NCBI GenBank assembly: GCA_030434875.1
Contig: JAUISW010000001.1
Span: 3,424,001-3,488,000 of the forward strand
Length of the DNA: 64,000 nt
Direction of reading: 5' to 3'
From: Lachnospiraceae bacterium C1.1
GTDB taxonomy: Bacteria; Bacillota; Clostridia; Lachnospirales; Lachnospiraceae
In this document: positions 38,230 through 51,600 of the stretch, piece after piece
How the letters are laid out: every line of letters starts with the position of its first letter
Position numbering within the stretch: the stretch's first letter is position 1
The notes under the pieces: model-generated
Seen by the model: only the letters and a program-made list of their open reading frames with translations
Database searches by the model: none
Told to the model about the DNA's origin: nothing
Program-made: the position numbers and the translations under genes

Positions 38230-39085
38230 ATTCCCCACGGATTGCTTCCTGGTATTTATTGGTTTCGATCAATTCACGAACATTTTTTTCGTAATTAGCA
38301 TCAAAAACGAAGCATGCGATCGTGTCGAGAACGAGCTTCATTGCCACGCTTGAGCTTAAAGGACCGATTTTGGGATCGCATTCTTTTACATCGACACGAA
38401 TGACCTCGTCAGCCATTCTTGAAAGAGTATTATCTTTTGGCCCGGTAAGAAGAATGATCTCTGTCTGATGGCGTTTGAGCTGTTTTGCAGCCTCTACTAT
38501 CTCAAAACTTTCTCCGCCAAATGAAATTATAAAAGCAAGTTCATCCATATCGGTATTGGAAGCCATGGATACCGGAAAACCTACAAGCATAAATGATGCG
38601 GCTTTTATCTGGCTTCTCATGAGCATGATCTGGAACTCTGCGCCTAAAAGGGCTGATTCCTGTTTGCCGAATATGAGCACGGATTTGTGTTTTAAGATAT
38701 TATCGGCAACTCTTGAAAGCTGGGCGATATCGATCTTTGCCATTACATCATCGACGGTCTGGTGAAATAGTCTCGATAATTTACCGGATATATCTTCTTT
38801 AGAATCACCATGATGAAAAGGAAAGTTTTCAGTTACACGTTCGCGTTCGTTGATGCTGGAGGCGCCTATTTCGGCAGCCAGATGAATGCAGAGATCGCGG
38901 TGTCCCTGAAAACCAAGCTTATTTGCAAAACGATTAAGTGATGATTTGCTCACATAAAGATTATCAGTCAGAACCTTGACTGCTTCCGATACAAATGACT
39001 GAGGGTGCTCCAGAATATAATCTGCTATGTGAATTTCGGTGTCTGTGAGTCCTTTCTTACTCACAAGTTTTTCTCTAATAGACAT
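38219..39085 (-). CDS. MurR/RpiR family transcriptional regulator
   Basis: A 288-residue regulator. An N-terminal RpiR-type HTH (about 1-80: LTDTEIHIADYILEHP, LYVSKSSLNRFANKLGF) and a C-terminal SIS sugar-phosphate-binding domain (about 125-260: IFGKQESALLGAEFQ, IISFGGESFEI). SIS domains sense phosphosugars, and this gene lies beside a beta-glucoside-type PTS locus, so it most likely controls that locus in response to a phosphorylated disaccharide or hexose phosphate. It is followed in the same orientation by the AEC remnant and EIIB. Confidence 0.9.
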   Translation of the reverse strand: MSIREKLVSKKGLTDTEIHIADYILEHPQSFVSEAVKVLTDNLYVSKSSLNRFANKLGFQGHRDLCIHLAAEIGASSINERERVTENFPFHHGDSKEDISGKLSRLFHQTVDDVMAKIDIAQLSRVADNILKHKSVLIFGKQESALLGAEFQIMLMRSQIKAASFMLVGFPVSMASNTDMDELAFIISFGGESFEIVEAAKQLKRHQTEIILLTGPKDNTLSRMADEVIRVDVKECDPKIGPLSSSVAMKLVLDTIACFVFDANYEKNVRELIETNKYQEAIRGEWGV

Positions 39086-39205
39086 ATTAACTCCCTGAAT
39101 CTGTTCTTTGTTTCATTCGCCCCTCGTCTAACAGTTTATCATAATTATATGTTCGTTGTTCGACTTTTATGATTTATTGCGTTAAATCACTGAAAATTCA
39201 CAAAG

Positions 39206-39789
39206 TCAAATATGCTCGTAGAGCCATACCATTAAGGGCATAGTTCCGATGCAGAGAAGGGTCGATAAGATATTTATCGAACTTGCATAGGAAGTATCTT
39301 TCTTATAAAGAATCGCAAACTGATTTATGGTGGCAGCCTGCGGAGCCATTGCAGCGAGGAAGCTGATAAGGAAGATAGTGCTTCCGGACTGGATCATCTC
39401 TTCCAGGCTGAAAAGCTTTATGATAAGCAGTATCACAAGTGGACAGACCAGCAGACGCATGAGGATTATGAGCCAGATCCTGTGATTTTTGAAAAGCTCG
39501 TCTAATTTCATGGAACCCAAAAGCATACCGGTCACGAACATGCTCGCAGGACCGATGGCACTGCCTACAGTAGTCATTGCCTGAAGGGGAATGCCGGTAA
39601 TTTTTACACCGCTGAAAAGAAAGATCATTCCGATGATTATTGAGATAACATTTACATTGAGGAAGATCTTTTTTAATGAGGCTAAAGAAAAATTTCCATT
39701 TTTATAAGGCCTGCGCGGACAAGGACAGCTCCCATAAGCATATAGATAAAGAGTTCCGCGATCTTTTTAACCAAAAGCAGACTTATCAT
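39206..39789 (-). pseudogene. AEC family transporter, internally deleted
   Basis: On the minus strand an ATG at 39789, behind an AAGGGA ribosome binding site, encodes a normal AEC (auxin efflux carrier-type) N-terminus: a first helix with LVKKIAELFIYMLMGAVLV. It runs into a stop (TAG) after about 35 codons. From about 39696 another frame resumes in the second half of the family (NVNVISIIIGMIFLFSGVKIT onward) to a normal C-terminus at 39206. Intact AEC proteins are about 310 residues; about 100 or more residues around helices 2-5 are missing. This is an internal deletion with a frame change, not a start-site artefact. Confidence 0.8.
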
Positions 39790-39835
39790 TATTTTTCCCT
39801 TTTTAACCTTTTTAATCTTCTAACCATAAAATACG

Positions 39836-39870
39836 ATGACCCCTCCCGAGACTGTCAGGAGGGGTCATGC
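39836..39870 (-). terminator. Terminator-like hairpin after EIIB
   Basis: ATGACCCCTCC pairs with GGAGGGGTCAT across a CGAGACTGTCA loop. On the minus strand it is followed by CGTATTTTATGG, a weak U-tract. Confidence 0.55.
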
Positions 39871-39883
39871 TGGGTGGCAAAAA

Positions 39884-40186
39884 TTAGTCAATTATCATGG
39901 ACTGAGCCTTTGCAAGGACTTTTTTGCCGTTCATTGTTCCATAGTCTCTCATATCGATAGAGTCTACCGGTACGTTCGGAAGTTTGCTCTGAACATCTTT
40001 TACGGCAAATCTTACCTGAGGGCCTAAGAGCACTGCTGCTGCATCTGAAGCAACTTTCTCTGCCTCAGCTACGGGATAAGCTGCGATATCATATTCAAGA
40101 CCCTGCTCTTTACTGGCCTTTTTCATATTGGATACAAGTAAGCTTGTTGACATTCCTGCTGCACATAATAAAATAATTTTCTTCAT
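39884..40186 (-). CDS. PTS lactose/cellobiose EIIB subunit
   Basis: A 100-residue cytoplasmic phosphocarrier. The phosphocysteine loop CAAGMSTSLL is at residues 7-16, and the rest is the small alpha/beta EIIB fold (IAAYPVAEAEKVA, VLLGPQVRF). The start at 40186 is preferred, because the AAGGAG ribosome binding site is inside a 7-codon longer frame. It is transcribed divergently from the GH1-EIIC-EIIA operon it presumably serves; EIIB is usually encoded within such an operon. Confidence 0.92.
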   Translation of the reverse strand: MKKIILLCAAGMSTSLLVSNMKKASKEQGLEYDIAAYPVAEAEKVASDAAAVLLGPQVRFAVKDVQSKLPNVPVDSIDMRDYGTMNGKKVLAKAQSMIID

Positions 40187-40294
40187 GATAACCTTCTCCT
40201 TAAACATAAAAACTATTCTTTAATCTTTTTCTTTTATTAAATTGTTCAGAATGATCAATTGTGAATAATGCGCGCGCTATTCGTGATCTGATCA

Positions 40295-40325
40295 GCTGTA
40301 TTAGTGCAAAAAGCCTTAATACAGC
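40295..40325. repeat. Inverted repeat in the divergent cel-type promoter region
   Basis: GCTGTATTA (40295-40303) and TAATACAGC (40317-40325), a 9-bp dyad with a 13-base spacer in the 365-base gap between EIIB and the first GH1 gene. It lacks a T-run, so an operator, perhaps for the RpiR regulator, is more likely than a terminator. A possible promoter for the GH1 operon (TTGACG at 40482, TAAAAA at 40506) lies downstream. Confidence 0.45.
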
Positions 40326-40485
40326 GCCTTTATCTCTTGGATGTTATATATTTTAACAAGTGAAAAAACAAATTACAAGAAGATTGCACAAAAAAGTATG
40401 CAACAAAAGTTTCAGAATTAGACAGATTTTTTGGCATCGGCTCAAAGTTTGAACTCTTTGTTTCAAAACTGTCATAAATTATTGA

Positions 40486-43526
<3,041 letters not shown>

Positions 43527-43569
43527 GACGCGTGGGGTATAAAAAAATCATTTCAAAACGGAGGTATTT

Positions 43570-44979
43570 ATGAAAGAAAAGTTTATGAACGGCATGCTCA
43601 TATTTGCCGGCAAGCTTCAGTCCAACAGGTATATGGCTGCAATTAAAGATGCCTTTACCGACCTGATGCCGATAGTTATCATCGGATCATTCTGTACACT
43701 CTTTTCAAACGTTATCTGCTCGACAGCAGATGGCTATCTGTCACTCGCAAACGTTCCGGGACTTGCTTTTTTAAGCAAACTTAATCCTATTTTTACAGCT
43801 GCTAATTACGCCTGCATGAATTTCATGGCGGTAATGCTGGTAATACTGGTATCGATCTATCTTGGAAATTATTATAAATTTAAGGGCGATCTTGTTTTAC
43901 CGCTCACATCACTCGGTTCCTTTATCGCTCTTTGCTCAACAACACAGAGCACCAGCCTTACAGGCGACATCGTTACAACACTTGGAAAGACCATCGGTCT
44001 CGGAGAGGGTGATTCGATCACGGCTTCGATCTCAAACACCCTCGGAAGTGAGTACACAAATGCAAGAGGTCTTTTCGTAGCAATGATCGTTGGTGTTCTT
44101 GCAACTGAGTTCTATGTAAAGCTCGTTCAGTCGAAGAAGCTCGAGATCAAGCTTCCTGACTCAGTTCCTTCAAACGTAGCTCACGGCTTTTCGGTACTTT
44201 TCCCTTCAGCTGTAGTTATGCTCGTCATTTCACTTGTTGGCTGGCTCTTTGAGACATTTATGGGACTCACAGTATTTGCAGCCATCACAAAGTTTATTCA
44301 GGCTCCTCTTTCAAACGCACTCGGCGGACTTCCGGGATATCTCGTATTACTCTGGGCTTCACTTCTGCTCTGGATCTTCGGTATTCACGGAACACAGACA
44401 CTTAAGGCTATCTATGAGGCAGCTTATCTTTCACTCTTCGCAGAGAATGAGGCATATTTCCTTGCAAACGGCACAACAGTAGGCGCTCCAAACATCATCA
44501 ACACACCTTTCATGAGCTGCTTCGGAACACTCACAGGTGCAGGATGCACAGGCGGACTTATTATCGCTATCATGCTCTTCTCAAAGAGAGATGACTATAA
44601 GGCAATCGGTAAGATCGCCATCCCTTGCGGAATTTTCAACATCAATGAGCCTCTGACTTTCGGACTTCCGATCGTTCTTAACCCGCTCCTTGCAATTCCG
44701 TTCATGATCACACCACTTGTTAACTCAGCATTTGCTTATTTCATGACATCTATCGGTTTCTGCGGAAGAATGGTAGTAAACGCACCATGGACAACACCGC
44801 CCGGAATCATGGCATTCCTTGCATCAGGCGGAAATATTGGGGCAGCAGTAACACAGCTTATCTGCGTAGCTATTTCGGCAGTTATCTACACACCGTTCGT
44901 ACTTATTGCAAATAAGCAGCCTATCGAAGATGAAGATTACATGAATGATAACGAAGAAGGAGAAACACAGACAGCATGA
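43570..44979 (+). CDS. PTS lactose/cellobiose-type EIIC permease
   Basis: A 469-residue integral membrane channel with about ten transmembrane helices and the conserved FNINEPLTFGLPIVLNP loop near the sugar site. It belongs to the lactose/N,N'-diacetylchitobiose/beta-glucoside family. EIIA is encoded 0.8 kb downstream and EIIB divergently upstream, completing the permease. It overlaps the next small gene by 4 bases. Confidence 0.94.
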   Translation: MKEKFMNGMLIFAGKLQSNRYMAAIKDAFTDLMPIVIIGSFCTLFSNVICSTADGYLSLANVPGLAFLSKLNPIFTAANYACMNFMAVMLVILVSIYLGNYYKFKGDLVLPLTSLGSFIALCSTTQSTSLTGDIVTTLGKTIGLGEGDSITASISNTLGSEYTNARGLFVAMIVGVLATEFYVKLVQSKKLEIKLPDSVPSNVAHGFSVLFPSAVVMLVISLVGWLFETFMGLTVFAAITKFIQAPLSNALGGLPGYLVLLWASLLLWIFGIHGTQTLKAIYEAAYLSLFAENEAYFLANGTTVGAPNIINTPFMSCFGTLTGAGCTGGLIIAIMLFSKRDDYKAIGKIAIPCGIFNINEPLTFGLPIVLNPLLAIPFMITPLVNSAFAYFMTSIGFCGRMVVNAPWTTPPGIMAFLASGGNIGAAVTQLICVAISAVIYTPFVLIANKQPIEDEDYMNDNEEGETQTA

Positions 44980-45293
44980 GTAAAGTAAAAGCATCTAAAA
45001 CTAAAAAGAAAGTGAGTGCCGAGACCTTAAGGCTCAGGGAAGAAAATGCGCGTCTCTTAAGAGAGATAAACGAGCAGGATGCAGCCGCAGCAGCGACAAG
45101 CAATTCCCTTATGGAGGCACTTTCTCCAAAAAATCTCATATGTTATCTTTTGACGATATTTTTACCGCCGGTGGGAATTGCATTCCTCTGGCTCAAGCAT
45201 AACACGGTGACAGTGCCGGCAAAGGCTATGTGGACCGCAGTGGGTGCCATGATAATCTATGAGCAGATGCAGATGCTTTTGACTTTGTTTTAA
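44976..45293 (+). CDS. Small membrane protein embedded in the PTS operon
   Basis: A 105-residue protein translationally coupled to EIIC (4-base overlap). The first 15 residues are Lys-rich, a short coiled coil (about 18-40: TLRLREENARLLREINEQ) follows, and the C-terminal half has two hydrophobic segments (about 52-70 and 80-102). It would be a membrane protein with a cytoplasmic coiled-coil head. No family is recognised; location suggests an accessory to the permease. Confidence 0.6.
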   Translation: MSKVKASKTKKKVSAETLRLREENARLLREINEQDAAAAATSNSLMEALSPKNLICYLLTIFLPPVGIAFLWLKHNTVTVPAKAMWTAVGAMIIYEQMQMLLTLF

Positions 45294-45382
45294 TTATTGC
45301 CAGATTCTATGATCAATCTCTTTTATTAAATGTCAGGAGCCTTTGCTCCGACAAATTATTACGCGCCGTGGAACTTTATCTG

Positions 45383-45404
45383 CCGCCGTATCAGAAAACG
45401 GCGG
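45383..45404 (+). repeat. Hairpin upstream of the 83-residue gene
   Basis: CCGCCGT/ACGGCGG with an 8-base loop, 52 bases upstream of the next start codon. It has no T-run; it may stabilise or space the polycistronic mRNA. Confidence 0.45.
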
Positions 45405-45455
45405 TGGAGGGTTTCACAAAATCCGGGCGCAGATCAGTATTGGAGGTATAAAATT

Positions 45456-45707
45456 ATGAAACTTACAGTAGATGTGCCGCTTAATCCGGCAAGAGCAAAA
45501 GATTATCTTTTAGGACTTGAGAACCCGAAGTATGAATTCATAAGCCAGAAAAGGAATGCGATGACTTTCGAGGTAAATGACGCCGACGGAAGTGCAGGCG
45601 ACCTTGTAAGCTTTACAAAATCAACTATCAAGAGTCAGCCCTGGGGTGCAGCTCTTTATTTCAGAGTATTAAAAGAGGGCCAGCTTTACAGCACACAGAA
45701 GGTCTGA
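45456..45707 (+). CDS. 83-residue conserved-looking protein in the PTS operon
   Basis: The start at 45456 is chosen because TGGAGG lies 10 bases upstream, whereas the longer frame from 45330 has none. The product is soluble and alpha/beta in pattern, beginning MKLTVDVPLNPARAKDYLLG. It has no transmembrane segment and no recognised motif. It lies between EIIC and EIIA, a place where regulatory or accessory proteins are sometimes found. Function unknown. Confidence 0.65.
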   Translation: MKLTVDVPLNPARAKDYLLGLENPKYEFISQKRNAMTFEVNDADGSAGDLVSFTKSTIKSQPWGAALYFRVLKEGQLYSTQKV

Positions 45708-45783
45708 AGAGATTTATCCCCTAAGCGGGATCATATTAAAAATGCGCGAAAATAAAGCAATTTAAAAGTTAAAGAGGTAGGAT

Positions 45784-46149
45784 ATGGTAGAAGAGACAAA
45801 AGAATTAACGATCGATCTGACAGAAGAAGACGATGACATGAATCCCATCCAGCTTATATCATTTCAGATAATATCGGCTGTGGGAACTGCAAGGTCAAAT
45901 TACATTGCAGCTATAGATGAAGCATCTGAGGGCAATTTTGAGGAAGCGGAAAGGCTGGTACAGGAAGGCAAAGATATCTTTAACGAGGGCCACGTGGCTC
46001 ACGCAGAGCTCTTGACCAAAATGGCCAACGGCGAATTGGAGTACACAGACCTTTTACTCACCCATGCTGAAGATCAGCTTATGAGCGCAGAAGGCTTCGG
46101 CATCCTTGCAGAAAAATTCATTAAATTATATAGAAAAATGAATGGATGA
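45784..46149 (+). CDS. PTS lactose/cellobiose EIIA subunit
   Basis: A 121-residue three-helix phosphocarrier. The N-terminal residues are an acidic lead (about 1-18); the EIIA core begins LISFQIISAVGTARSNY. The phosphohistidine is His94 in LLLTHAEDQLMSAE. It accepts phosphate from HPr and passes it to EIIB. Last gene of the operon; a large palindrome begins right after its stop codon. Confidence 0.94.
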   Translation: MVEETKELTIDLTEEDDDMNPIQLISFQIISAVGTARSNYIAAIDEASEGNFEEAERLVQEGKDIFNEGHVAHAELLTKMANGELEYTDLLLTHAEDQLMSAEGFGILAEKFIKLYRKMNG

Positions 46150-46153
46150 ACCC

Positions 46154-46266
46154 TGGGAAATGAGCTGTGGGAAATGAGCTGTGGGGACGTTCTTCAGGGA
46201 TCATTTTTTGCAAAAATGATCCCTGAAGAACGTCCCCACAGCTCATTTCCCACAGCCCGTTTCCCA
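46154..46266. repeat. Palindromic repeat, copy 1 (44-bp perfect arms)
   Basis: Arms 46165-46208 and 46212-46255 are perfectly complementary over 44 bases with a 3-base loop; pairing continues outward to 46154/46266 with two mismatches. The core is GGGGACGTTCTTCAGGGATC. It begins 5 bases after the EIIA stop codon and is shared in part with copies at 60844-60924, 53566-53600 and 62961-62996. It could act as a terminator for the operon. Confidence 0.9.
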
Positions 46267-46357
46267 TTTTCATATTGAATTATCTTATAGGATGTGTTAG
46301 TATTTTATTGTTAGTTTTTTAACAAACAAAAACACATACAATTCATTGGAGGTTAAT

Positions 46358-47545
46358 ATGGGAAGAAAAGTGGTACTTGCAGGTGCTTGCCGTACAGCAA
46401 TAGGCGTAATGGGCGGAGGTCTTTCAACCACACCCGCAGCAGATCTCGGAACAATTGTTATTAAAGAAGCACTGAAAAGATCAGGCGTAAAAGCCGATCA
46501 GGTAGATGAAGTTTATATGGGATGTGTTATCCAGGCAGGACAGGGACAGAACATTGCCCGTCAGGCTGCAGTAAATGCCGGTATCCCGGTAGAAGTTCCC
46601 GCAACGACCATCAACGTTCTCTGCGGCTCAGGACTTCACTGCGTAAACCTTGCAGCAAAGCTCATCTCCATGGGAGATGCTGACATCATCGTAGCAGGCG
46701 GCACAGAGAATATGTCACTTGCTCCGTATGCTCTTGATAAGGCTCGTTTCGGTTACAGAATGGGCAACGCAACTCTTTACGATACAATGATAAAAGATGC
46801 TCTTACAGACGCTTTCGGCGGATATCATATGGGTATGACAGCTGAAAATATCTGTGATGACTGGGGACTTACCAGAGAGCAGCTTGATGCTTTCGCAGCA
46901 GATTCACAGCAGAAATGCGAAAAGGCTATGAAGAACGGTGTATTCAAAGAAGAGATCGTTCCGGTAGAAGTTAAGCAGAAAAAACAGACAGTTATAATAG
47001 ATACAGATGAAGGCCCGAGAGCCGGTGTTACAGAAGAGTCTCTTTCAAAGCTTCGTCCGGCATTCAAGAAGGACGGCGGCAGAGTAACGGCAGGTAACTC
47101 TTCGGGAATCAATGATGGTGCAGCAGCTATCGTGGTTATGAGCGAAGAAAAGGCAAAAGAGCTTGGCGTTAAGCCGATGGCAACCTGGATCGCAGGTGAG
47201 CTTGCAGGTGTAGAGCCCAGGATCATGGGTATCGGCCCTGTTGCTGCAACAAGAAAAGTTATGAAAAAGGCAGGAATGCAGGTTTCAGACTTTGACCTTG
47301 TTGAGGCAAATGAAGCCTTTGCAGCTCAGTCGGTTGCAGTAAAGCACGATCTCGGATTTGATCCCGAGAAACTCAATGTTAACGGCGGCGCAATAGCTCT
47401 CGGCCATCCGGTAGGATGCTCAGGCTGCAGAATCCTTGTAACACTTCTTTACGAAATGCAGAGAAGAGATGCAAAGACCGGTCTCGCAACCCTTTGCGTA
47501 GGCGGTGGAATGGGCGCAGCAGCTATCGTTAAACGTGAGGATTGA
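46358..47545 (+). CDS. Acetyl-CoA acetyltransferase (thiolase)
   Basis: A 395-residue thiolase joining two acetyl-CoA to acetoacetyl-CoA, the first step of butyrate formation in Clostridia. The nucleophile Cys89 lies in NVLCGSG, the catalytic His in [14 protein letters not shown], and the second Cys in [17 protein letters not shown] precedes the ATG at 46358; a start four codons earlier is less likely. The remaining butyrate genes (hbd, crt, bcd) are not adjacent. Confidence 0.95.
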   Translation: MGRKVVLAGACRTAIGVMGGGLSTTPAADLGTIVIKEALKRSGVKADQVDEVYMGCVIQAGQGQNIARQAAVNAGIPVEVPATTINVLCGSGLHCVNLAAKLISMGDADIIVAGGTENMSLAPYALDKARFGYRMGNATLYDTMIKDALTDAFGGYHMGMTAENICDDWGLTREQLDAFAADSQQKCEKAMKNGVFKEEIVPVEVKQKKQTVIIDTDEGPRAGVTEESLSKLRPAFKKDGGRVTAGNSSGINDGAAAIVVMSEEKAKELGVKPMATWIAGELAGVEPRIMGIGPVAATRKVMKKAGMQVSDFDLVEANEAFAAQSVAVKHDLGFDPEKLNVNGGAIALGHPVGCSGCRILVTLLYEMQRRDAKTGLATLCVGGGMGAAAIVKRED

Positions 47546-47564
47546 TCTATAAATTAAGAATCTA

Positions 47565-47606
47565 AAAAAACAGGAATCCGTATTTACTGCGGATTCCTGT
47601 TTTTCT
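47565..47606. terminator. Bidirectional terminator between thiolase and MerR gene
   Basis: AACAGGAATCCG pairs with CGGATTCCTGTT across TATTTACTG, with A-run on one side and T-run on the other. Confidence 0.9.
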
Positions 47607-47619
47607 TTCGTAAAAATTT

Positions 47620-48441
47620 TCACTTCTTTCTTACCGGTATCGAGATAAAGGAACTGTGGCTGCGGCCGATGACGTTTACAGCTATCTCGCAGATGTCACC
47701 GTCGACGGCTTCACCCTCTGCATCGATATAGGCGAAAGCCTTCTCAAAATACTCCATTCTGGAGGAAACATAAAAATCAGTATCTCCTATTTTATCAGCA
47801 GGAGTCCGGATAACACCATATAGTGAGCGTTTGGAAGGGTATTCTAAGACTTCTTCGTTGTCAAAAATACGCCTGTCCAGTGAAAGACGCTCAATATCGC
47901 TGACCTTTATAGCCAGACTCGTGACAGGGCGGAAATATTTATGCTTTAAATCCTCATAATTATAGAAATGCATTATCTGCACTTCCGGGGAATTATAAAG
48001 AAAAGCATTGAATAGCTTAGCATTGTCACTGCTGTAGGGAATAAATTTGAGGGCGATATTATTCATATAAAGATAATCGTCACCAAGTTCATGAGCACTT
48101 CTGACCATCTTAAGGTTATCCTTGAGCCAGTGGCGCAGATGCTTGAGATTTTCGATCTCAATATCCAGTTCTTCAAGCCTTTTATTGCCGAGCTCGAGGA
48201 GAACATCATCATCCGACTTTATGATCTTCGAAATATTATTTAAGCTGAAAGAGCATTTCCGTAAAAGACTGATTATAAAAGAACGCATAAGCGATTCTAT
48301 TCCAAAGGTACGGTAGCCGGACTCGTTTCTTTTAGCCTTGATATAGCCGGCAGCTTCATATCTTCGTATCGTATTGGTGGTGACACCCAGTGCAGACGCG
48401 ATATCACCAACTCTTAAATTCTCCAGATTAAAATGCTTCAT
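47620..48441 (-). CDS. MerR family transcriptional regulator with large effector domain
   Basis: A 273-residue regulator. The N-terminal MerR winged helix (about 1-75) reads RVGDIASALGVTTNTIRRYEAAGYI, then GYRTFGIESL. A dimerising coiled coil (about 85-125) and an effector domain of about 150 residues, similar in size to GyrI-type multidrug/ligand sensors, follow. It is divergent from the first pectin esterase gene. A 19-bp-spacer dyad promoter of MerR type lies at that gene and again at its paralog, so it probably activates both. A second dyad (48489-48513) lies near its own start. Confidence 0.85.
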   Translation of the reverse strand: MKHFNLENLRVGDIASALGVTTNTIRRYEAAGYIKAKRNESGYRTFGIESLMRSFIISLLRKCSFSLNNISKIIKSDDDVLLELGNKRLEELDIEIENLKHLRHWLKDNLKMVRSAHELGDDYLYMNNIALKFIPYSSDNAKLFNAFLYNSPEVQIMHFYNYEDLKHKYFRPVTSLAIKVSDIERLSLDRRIFDNEEVLEYPSKRSLYGVIRTPADKIGDTDFYVSSRMEYFEKAFAYIDAEGEAVDGDICEIAVNVIGRSHSSFISIPVRKK

Positions 48442-48488
48442 ATATATTAACCAAAACCTTTCTAAATAATTAGTTTCAAACTATATAT

Positions 48489-48513
48489 AATAGATAAAAT
48501 TATTGTATCTATT
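48489..48513. promoter_or_regulatory. Dyad near the MerR promoter
   Basis: AATAGATA-N9-TATCTATT, perfect 8-bp arms, 48 bases upstream of the MerR start. A related TTGTATCT...AGATACAA pair is found upstream of the second esterase (55419-55468). Possibly an autoregulatory or second regulator site. Confidence 0.5.
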
Positions 48514-48590
48514 AAATACACTGTTCTTATAAATTCGATAAAAAAGATGAAAAATCTGTACTTTTTGATTATATCACACAAGTTTACGCG

Positions 48591-48621
48591 TTGACCATGA
48601 CACAGTGTCATGGATTATGTT
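48591..48621 (+). promoter_or_regulatory. MerR-type promoter of pectin esterase 1
   Basis: TTGACC (48591-48596) and TATGTT (48616-48621) are separated by 19 bases, 2 more than optimal. A perfect palindrome, CCATGACACAGTGTCATGG (48595-48613), covers the spacer. A dyad inside an over-long spacer is the defining architecture of MerR-activated promoters. Confidence 0.75.
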
Positions 48622-48670
48622 TAAATAAACAAACAATAGTGTCTGCGGCTTGCAGACCAGGAGGTAAGGT

Positions 48671-51600
48671 ATGAAGAAAAGTGCTAAGATAAAGCGCTCT
48701 CTTGCATCGATCTTATCGGCGGCAATGCTCTTTTCGTCGGTATTTGGCAATGCAGGTCTGACGCCGGTAAGCGCAGATGACAGTGTAACAACATTTGAAG
48801 AATGGGAATTATCAAAAGATGATGAGGGTGTAAACGTAGCCAGATGGTCAGGTTCGGATTTTTATTTCTATTCTGCATCTGATTTTGATTACAACACTAC
48901 CAGCGATACATTCGATGGGGAATCAAAGACATTTAACTATGTCAGAACTACGGGTACAAACGGAAAACAGGCCTCCGGAATAGTACAGACAAGCGGCGCA
49001 TACTGCGATTATGAAGCAAAATCATCCGGAGTTTTGAGCGTTTATATCAAAATCGCTTCCGGTAAGGCATTTTATGTAAGTAAGACAGATGAAGATGATG
49101 AAAGCAGTGAAGTTGGACATTTCACAATAGGTACAGAAAGCACCTATGATGATTACGAAGATATCGCAGTAACACCAAGTGATACCAACAAAACCATCAA
49201 GATCGATATCGACTGCGAGTCAGGAAATACCTACTATATGGCAGTTATCGGTTCCAAGGCATGGATCTACGGAATCGAAGAAGATATGGCAAATACAACC
49301 CTTAGCGGCGAGATCACAGGAAAAGTTGAGGATCTTCCTGAGGATTACAGCATTAATTTCATCGATGAGGATGAGGTAAGGCACGAGGCTACACGTTCAG
49401 ACAACAGTTACTCAATAGTTTTAAGACCCGGTGATTATACAGCATCACTTAAGGGTGCAAAGGGATTTGCTATCGCAAAAGACAGCAAAAAGGTAACTGT
49501 TGGAACAGATTCTGAGCAGAGTCATGATCTTGAGATAGTTGAAAGCGAAAGCTTTACAATGAGCGGTGCGATCAAGGGCGTGAGCGAGGACTATGATCTT
49601 TCAGACCTTAAGCTTACATTTACACCCGGCGATACAGCATCTAACGATCCGGTAAATGTAGAGATCGATACCGAAAACAGAAGCTATTCCGCAGAACTTG
49701 TAAGCGGTGAGAAATACAGCCTCAGTATGAGCGGAGCAGAGGATTATAAACTTTCTGAAGAAGTTACTGCAGAGCTCAGCGCAGATACTGAAAAGGATAT
49801 TGAACTTGCATTGAAGGACGTATATACAGTAAGCGGCGGATTCATCGGACTTACAGATGTTCGCGGTGAATATGAGAATTTAAGCGTAGCTCCCACATCC
49901 ATCAGTTTCAAAAATGTAGATGATGAATATGAGTACAGCGGAGATATCACAGACAACGGTTATAAAGTAAGCTTAAGACCGGGCTCATATCTGGCATCCA
50001 TCGAGTCAGATGACTATTCTACATCAACACACGTAGTTGTAGAGGACTCAGACCTTTCAAGGGACCTTCTTCTCAAGGCAGAAAAGACAGAAGCAGTTGA
50101 ATATTCTGCAGAGATCGAAGTCGGCGAAGACAAAGAGTACAAGAGCCTTCGTGCAGCAGTAGAAGCAGTAAAGAACATGACAAGAGAGAGCGACGAGAGA
50201 GTAACTATCGTCCTTGATCCCGGAACATACAGAGAGCAGGTATATATCGATACACCGAATGTTACACTCAAGAGTGCAAGCGGTGACAGAGATGATACAA
50301 CTATCAGCTGGTATTATGGTATCGGTTATAAATATTATAGTGTAGTAAACAGCCTCTACGATCCTTATGCTGATTATGATCAGTTTGAAAAAGGCAATGT
50401 AACAAGTTACTGGGGCTCAGCAGTTATCACAACAGCAAATGCAGAGGGCTTCAGGGCAGAAAACATCACATTTGAGAACTCTTTCAACAAGTATATGACT
50501 GAGGAAGAGCTTTCAGACGGAGTAGAAGTAGACGGACTTGAGTCCATCACAGTTGTACGTCGTGCTGCAACAGACGTAAAGACAAAGACAGCAACAGAGA
50601 GAGCTGCAGCATATGTAAACTATGCAGATCAGACAGAGTTCAATAACTGTGCATTCATCGGAAGCCAGGATACACTTTATACCTGCAACAGACAGTTGGA
50701 TGCATATTACAGAAACTGCTATATCGAAGGACAGACAGACTTTATCTATGGTAACGGCGATGTAATATTTGACGGCTGCGAGATCAATTTCTGCGGATAT
50801 ACAGATAAGGCAGCTGCAGGATACCTTACAGCAAACTCATGCTCAAAGAGCTATTATGCAGATAACGGCTATATTTTCAGAAGCTGCTACATCTCATATG
50901 CAGATGACAGCGATATGCTCACAACACCCGGATATTTCGGACGTACATGGGGCGACAGCGCAAAAGTAAGATTCATCAACACAAGACTTCAGGATAAGGA
51001 CATGATCCTTGCAGACGGCTGGTCATCAATGAGCAAGGTTAATCCCACTGATGAAACAGTTTCACTCCTTGAGTACAACACAACATTTGCAGGCGAGGCA
51101 GTATCAACATCAGGTCGTGTAACAGGCGTTCTTGACAGTATCGATGCAGATGACTATTCAGTAGAAAACGTATTTACAAAGAATGGCTGGACACCTTCCT
51201 ACTATACAGGAGATGCTTACAGCACACCTAAGTTCAGCGTAGAGCCTACACTTACATCAAACGGTGACCTTAACGCTCCCAACCCGGGTGAAAAAGTCAC
51301 AGTAATGTATGAACTCGGTAATGACTGGGCAGATGAAGATGCTTCGATTATCTCATGGTATGCAGTAGATACAGATTATGATAATTCTTCTCTTGAGAAT
51401 ACACTTAAGAGTGCAGAACTTATCTCAACTTCAGTAGCTTCAGTAACAAACAGCGTTCAGATCCCTATGTCAGCAGCAGGCAAATACCTCATGGTAGTCG
51501 TAACTGCAGCAGTAAATGACGGTTCTGTAGGCGCAACTGAGTATATCGTAAACGAAGGACTTGCAGCTATCAGCTCAACCTGGAGCGATCCTTCAAATCC

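Noticed and set aside
38132..38353. 73-codon frame starting at the helicase stop
   Set aside because: Most of it is antisense to the RpiR gene and there is no ribosome binding site.
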